From Deltaproteobacteria bacterium (lineage in GTDB: Bacteria; Desulfobacterota; Desulfobacteria; Desulfobacterales; ETH-SRB1), in assembly GCA_030627475.1 (NCBI GenBank), contig DAOURZ010000047.1, positions 1 to 7,998 on the forward strand: a stretch of DNA of 7,998 bases, given 5' to 3'. Each line of letters starts with the position of its first letter. Position 1 is the first letter of the stretch. Positions 6,316 through 7,998 of the stretch are shown in pieces. The position numbers and the translations under genes are program-made. Below the pieces are notes generated by a model. That model had not been told where the DNA came from, did no database searches, and was given only the letters and a program-made list of their open reading frames with translations.

Positions 6316-6602
6316 CTGATCCATCCCGCAAGACTGCGTTGCTTGTCGATATCTGTCAAAGAAGTGACATTGATATCTAAAATTTGACGCAATTCAACAA
6401 ATCCCATCCGCAGATTTCACAGACCCGCCTGCTATAGCTTTTATGATAATTCAGTTAGCAATTAATAAACCTGGCCGAATTAGCTTCCGCAAGCAGGGGC
6501 ATAGATTCAGGCCGGATTTGACCGGTCTCAGATCGCAAAAATTGAAGTAATAACCCCGAGCTATTCCGAGCTTTCGCAACGCAGTCAGGCGGGATGCATC
6601 AG
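6316..6602. repeat. 287-bp element bounded by 27-bp inverted repeats
   Basis: Bases 6316-6342 (CTGATCCATCCCGC...) are the inverted complement of 6576-6602 at 24 of 27 positions; the mismatches are at the sixth, fifteenth and sixteenth bases. The enclosed 233 bp have no credible gene. They include another dyad (6348-6377) and most of a 63-codon minus-strand frame that lacks a recognisable domain. The left arm begins 8 nt after the regulator's stop. The arrangement resembles a MITE-like or other dispersed intergenic element, but no target-site duplication is evident. It could alternatively form a long-range stem in RNA. Confidence 0.55.
6348..6377. repeat. Bulged dyad GATATC-TGTCA / TGACA-TT-GATATC
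   Basis: TGTCA (6354-6358) and TGACA (6365-6369) face each other across AAGAAG. They are flanked by GATATC on both sides (6348-6353 and 6372-6377), with a TT bulge on the right. In RNA this gives an 11-bp bulged stem. In DNA it looks like a TGTCA-N6-TGACA operator. It lies 41 nt after the regulator's stop. There is no T-run, so it is not a standard terminator. Confidence 0.45.
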
Positions 6603-6817
6603 CATCATCTAATTCCTCAACCAACACGCCGAACACGGACAAACAAGTTTGTCCATGCCTGCCTTAAGTTTCAATAAGTTTCAATCATTTCTCCGAGCCG
6701 TAAGTTCTACGCGCTGGATGCTACTCAACTCATTTTCTGCTCAACCACATAAAAACATTAAATAAATAGCTGATAAATTAATAGGTTGGAGCGAAAACCA
6801 ACTATTATCGTTGTATC
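6603..6817. other. Remaining intergenic sequence before the flgB promoter
   Basis: No gene is supported here. It contains a strong palindrome (6637-6654), a 10-bp tandem repeat TAAGTTTCAA twice (6665-6684), and a short dyad GTTGG/CCAAC (6785-6789 and 6798-6802) just upstream of the sigma-54 promoter. No copy of the TTGCAA-A-TTGCAA element is present. Confidence 0.6.
6637..6654. repeat. Perfect 8-bp palindrome GGACAAAC-AA-GTTTGTCC
   Basis: GGACAAACAAGTTTGTCC has perfect 8-bp arms around AA. It lies about 165 bp upstream of the flgB sigma-54 promoter, so it is at enhancer distance. It also has the look of a dispersed intergenic palindrome adjoining the inverted-repeat element. No T-run follows. 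Confidence 0.6.
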
Positions 6818-6833
6818 TGGTATGATATTTGCT
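6818..6833 (+). promoter_or_regulatory. Sigma-54 promoter of the flgB operon
   Basis: TGGTATGATATTTGCT has the invariant GG (6819-6820) and GC (6831-6832) spaced by exactly 10 nt, with the preferred T before GG, G at the seventh position and TTGCT at -12. Transcription would start near 6844, leaving a 39-nt A-rich leader. Sigma-54 control of rod genes is common in polar flagellates. Confidence 0.8.
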
Positions 6834-6882
6834 AAGTAAAACAACGAGAGTAAAAAAAATAAAAAAAGGAAAAATTTAAAAA

Positions 6883-7299
6883 ATGGAACCACAAGGAATG
6901 TTAGGCGGAACAATTTCTCTGTTGGAAAAGACTTTAGACTTGAGATCCATGAGACATAATTTGATTATTTCAAATGTCGCCAATATGGATACTCCTAATT
7001 ATAAAGCGTTTGATATAATTATTAAAGAAGAGCTTGAAAAAGCAATGGGAGCAGAAAAAGCTATAAAGCTTGAAAATACCAGGTCCGGACACCTTCCCGG
7101 CAGGGAAACATGCTCCGGTAGTGTAAAATCCAGAGCCGTCGGTAGTCAACAAATTACCCTGAGAAATGACGGAAATTCTGTGGATATTGACAGGGAAATG
7201 GCAAAACTGTCAGAAAATAATTTGATGTATAATGCTTTAGCCCAGGTTATTTCCAGAAAATTTGAAGGGTTGAAAAATGTTATTCAAGGAGGGAAATAA
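6883..7299 (+). CDS. flgB: Flagellar proximal rod protein FlgB
   Basis: This 138-residue protein carries the conserved N-terminal rod/hook motif: LEKTLDLRSMRHNLIISNVANMDTPNYKAFD at about residues 14-44, split here by family positions. The C-terminal segment VDIDREMAKLSENNLMYNALAQVISRKFEGLKNVI is characteristic of FlgB. FlgB forms part of the proximal rod in the periplasm and is exported by the flagellar type III system rather than by a signal peptide, which is absent. The start at 6883 has AAAGGAA about 11 nt upstream, slightly long spacing; an internal ATG at 6898 has AAGGA almost touching it and is less likely. It is first in a flgB-flgC-fliE run under a sigma-54 promoter. Confidence 0.95.
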   Translation: MEPQGMLGGTISLLEKTLDLRSMRHNLIISNVANMDTPNYKAFDIIIKEELEKAMGAEKAIKLENTRSGHLPGRETCSGSVKSRAVGSQQITLRNDGNSVDIDREMAKLSENNLMYNALAQVISRKFEGLKNVIQGGK

Positions 7300-7302
7300 A
7301 AA

Positions 7303-7740
7303 ATGAATTTTTTAGATGCTCTTCGCATAAGTTCTTCAGGACTGACTGCTCAAAGACTCCGAATGAATCTGATTTCCGGTAATCTCGCTAATGTTGATAC
7401 CACTCGTACATCTCAGGGCGGTCCTTACAAAAGAAAAGATGCAGTTTTTGCCGCTCATACGGATCGTCAATCTTTTGGCAACATACTGAAATCTCAAATG
7501 AACGGCAAATCATCTGAAGTGAGTGTGGTCGGAATTATTGATGATCCAGGACCTCCTCAATTAAAATACGACCCTCAACATCCTGATGCAGATAAAAATG
7601 GATATGTAGCAATGCCGAATATTAATTTAATTGAAGAAATGGTTAATATGATATCAGCTACCAGGAGTTATGAAGCAAATGTAACTGCTATGAAGGCTAC
7701 AAAAAATATGGCCTTAAAGGCTCTGGAGATAGGACGCTAA
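7303..7740 (+). CDS. flgC: Flagellar proximal rod protein FlgC
   Basis: This 145-residue protein starts with the FlgC-type segment MNFLDALRISSSGLTAQRLRM followed by NLISGNLANVDTTRT, the rod/hook N-terminal motif. It ends with NLIEEMVNMISATRSYEANVTA and KNMALKALEIGR, the classic FlgC C-terminal helix. Both termini form the coiled-coil core of the rod. Residues GYVAMPNINLIEEM are strongly diagnostic. A strong AGGAGGG (7287-7293) sits inside the flgB 3' end, 9 nt from the ATG, and only 3 nt separate flgB from flgC. The protein has no signal peptide, as expected for flagellar T3SS export. Confidence 0.96.
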   Translation: MNFLDALRISSSGLTAQRLRMNLISGNLANVDTTRTSQGGPYKRKDAVFAAHTDRQSFGNILKSQMNGKSSEVSVVGIIDDPGPPQLKYDPQHPDADKNGYVAMPNINLIEEMVNMISATRSYEANVTAMKATKNMALKALEIGR

Positions 7741-7742
7741 GT

Positions 7743-7998
7743 ATGAAAGAGATTGCCGTTCAAAAAAATATGGAAACATCGCTCTATTCTCCTGTCAGGA
7801 TGAAACAAATGCCTGAAGAGCAGGAGAAGTCTTTTGGCGAAATATTAAAGAGTTCGCTTGGCAAGGTAAATCAGCTCAAAAATGAGGCTGATCAAGCTAT
7901 CCAGGGGCTGACAACAGGTCAGCAAACAGATATTCACGGAACTATGATCGCCATAGAAAAGGCATCAATTTCTTTTCAGTTGATGATGCAGGTGCGTA
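7743..7998 (+). CDS. fliE: Flagellar hook-basal body protein FliE (C-terminus beyond the right edge)
   Basis: The frame opens at ATG 7743, two bases after the flgC stop, with AGGA 8 nt upstream, and stays open for 85 codons to the window edge. The sequence SFGEILKSSLGKVNQLKNEADQAI followed by TDIHGTMIAIEKASISFQLMMQVR (given here as family landmarks) is typical of FliE, which joins the MS ring to the rod. FliE is usually about 100-110 residues, so roughly the last 15-25 are missing. The order flgB-flgC-fliE is a standard flagellar arrangement, and fliF would be expected next. Confidence 0.93.
   Translation, partial: MKEIAVQKNMETSLYSPVRMKQMPEEQEKSFGEILKSSLGKVNQLKNEADQAIQGLTTGQQTDIHGTMIAIEKASISFQLMMQVR

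Noticed and set aside
6451..6642. 63-codon minus-strand open frame in the intergenic region
   Set aside because: It overlaps the right half of the inverted-repeat element, has no clear ribosome-binding site and shows no domain I recognise. It is more likely repeat sequence that happens to be open than a gene.
6665..6685. Tandem TAAGTTTCAA resembling the end of a CRISPR repeat (GTTTCAAT)
   Set aside because: There are only two head-to-tail copies, no spacers of regular length and no cas genes.

Overview
The window looks like part of a low-GC, motile Gram-negative chromosome. It is most consistent with a deltaproteobacterium (Desulfobacterota-type). The grounds are two bacterial enhancer-binding proteins (EBPs), two well-formed sigma-54 promoters feeding flagellar genes, a CheX-type phosphatase and an FlgB-FlgC-FliE rod gene cluster. 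The taxonomic placement is inference from gene content, not a database match.

Layout: (1) 1-1839, minus strand: an export operon encoding a membrane-fusion (HlyD/MacA-like) adaptor and a MacB/FtsX-type ABC permease. The two overlap by an ATGA, and the permease runs off the left edge. (2) 1840-2112: a divergent intergenic region with a candidate sigma-70 promoter on each strand and a GGGACT/AGTCCC palindrome. (3) 2113-3347, plus strand: cheX followed by a receiver-STAS fusion protein, tightly coupled. (4) 3498-4844: a classical NtrC-type response regulator (receiver, sigma-54 AAA+, Fis-type HTH). (5) 4845-5233: a regulatory region with three copies of a TTGCAA-A-TTGCAA element about 120-230 bp upstream of a near-consensus sigma-54 promoter. 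(6) 5234-6307: a second EBP without a receiver domain, resembling FlrA/FleQ-type flagellar master regulators, started at TTG. (7) 6308-6882: a gene-free stretch with a pair of 27-bp inverted repeats, other palindromes and a second sigma-54 promoter. (8) 6883-7998: flgB, flgC and the start of fliE, which runs off the right edge.

How the genes may work together (inference): the phosphorylatable EBP at 3498-4844 is a plausible occupant of the triple element. It would then activate the sigma-54 promoter of the receiver-less EBP, which would in turn activate the sigma-54 promoter of the flagellar rod operon, giving a two-tier cascade. The CheX/receiver-STAS pair sits just upstream and could add a phosphatase-controlled partner-switch input, although the STAS domain lacks a serine at the usual phosphorylation position. 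No histidine kinase, CheA or anti-sigma kinase is encoded in the window, so the upstream signal is unknown. The most unusual items are the CheX plus receiver-STAS pair, the triple enhancer array and the inverted-repeat element between the regulator and flgB.
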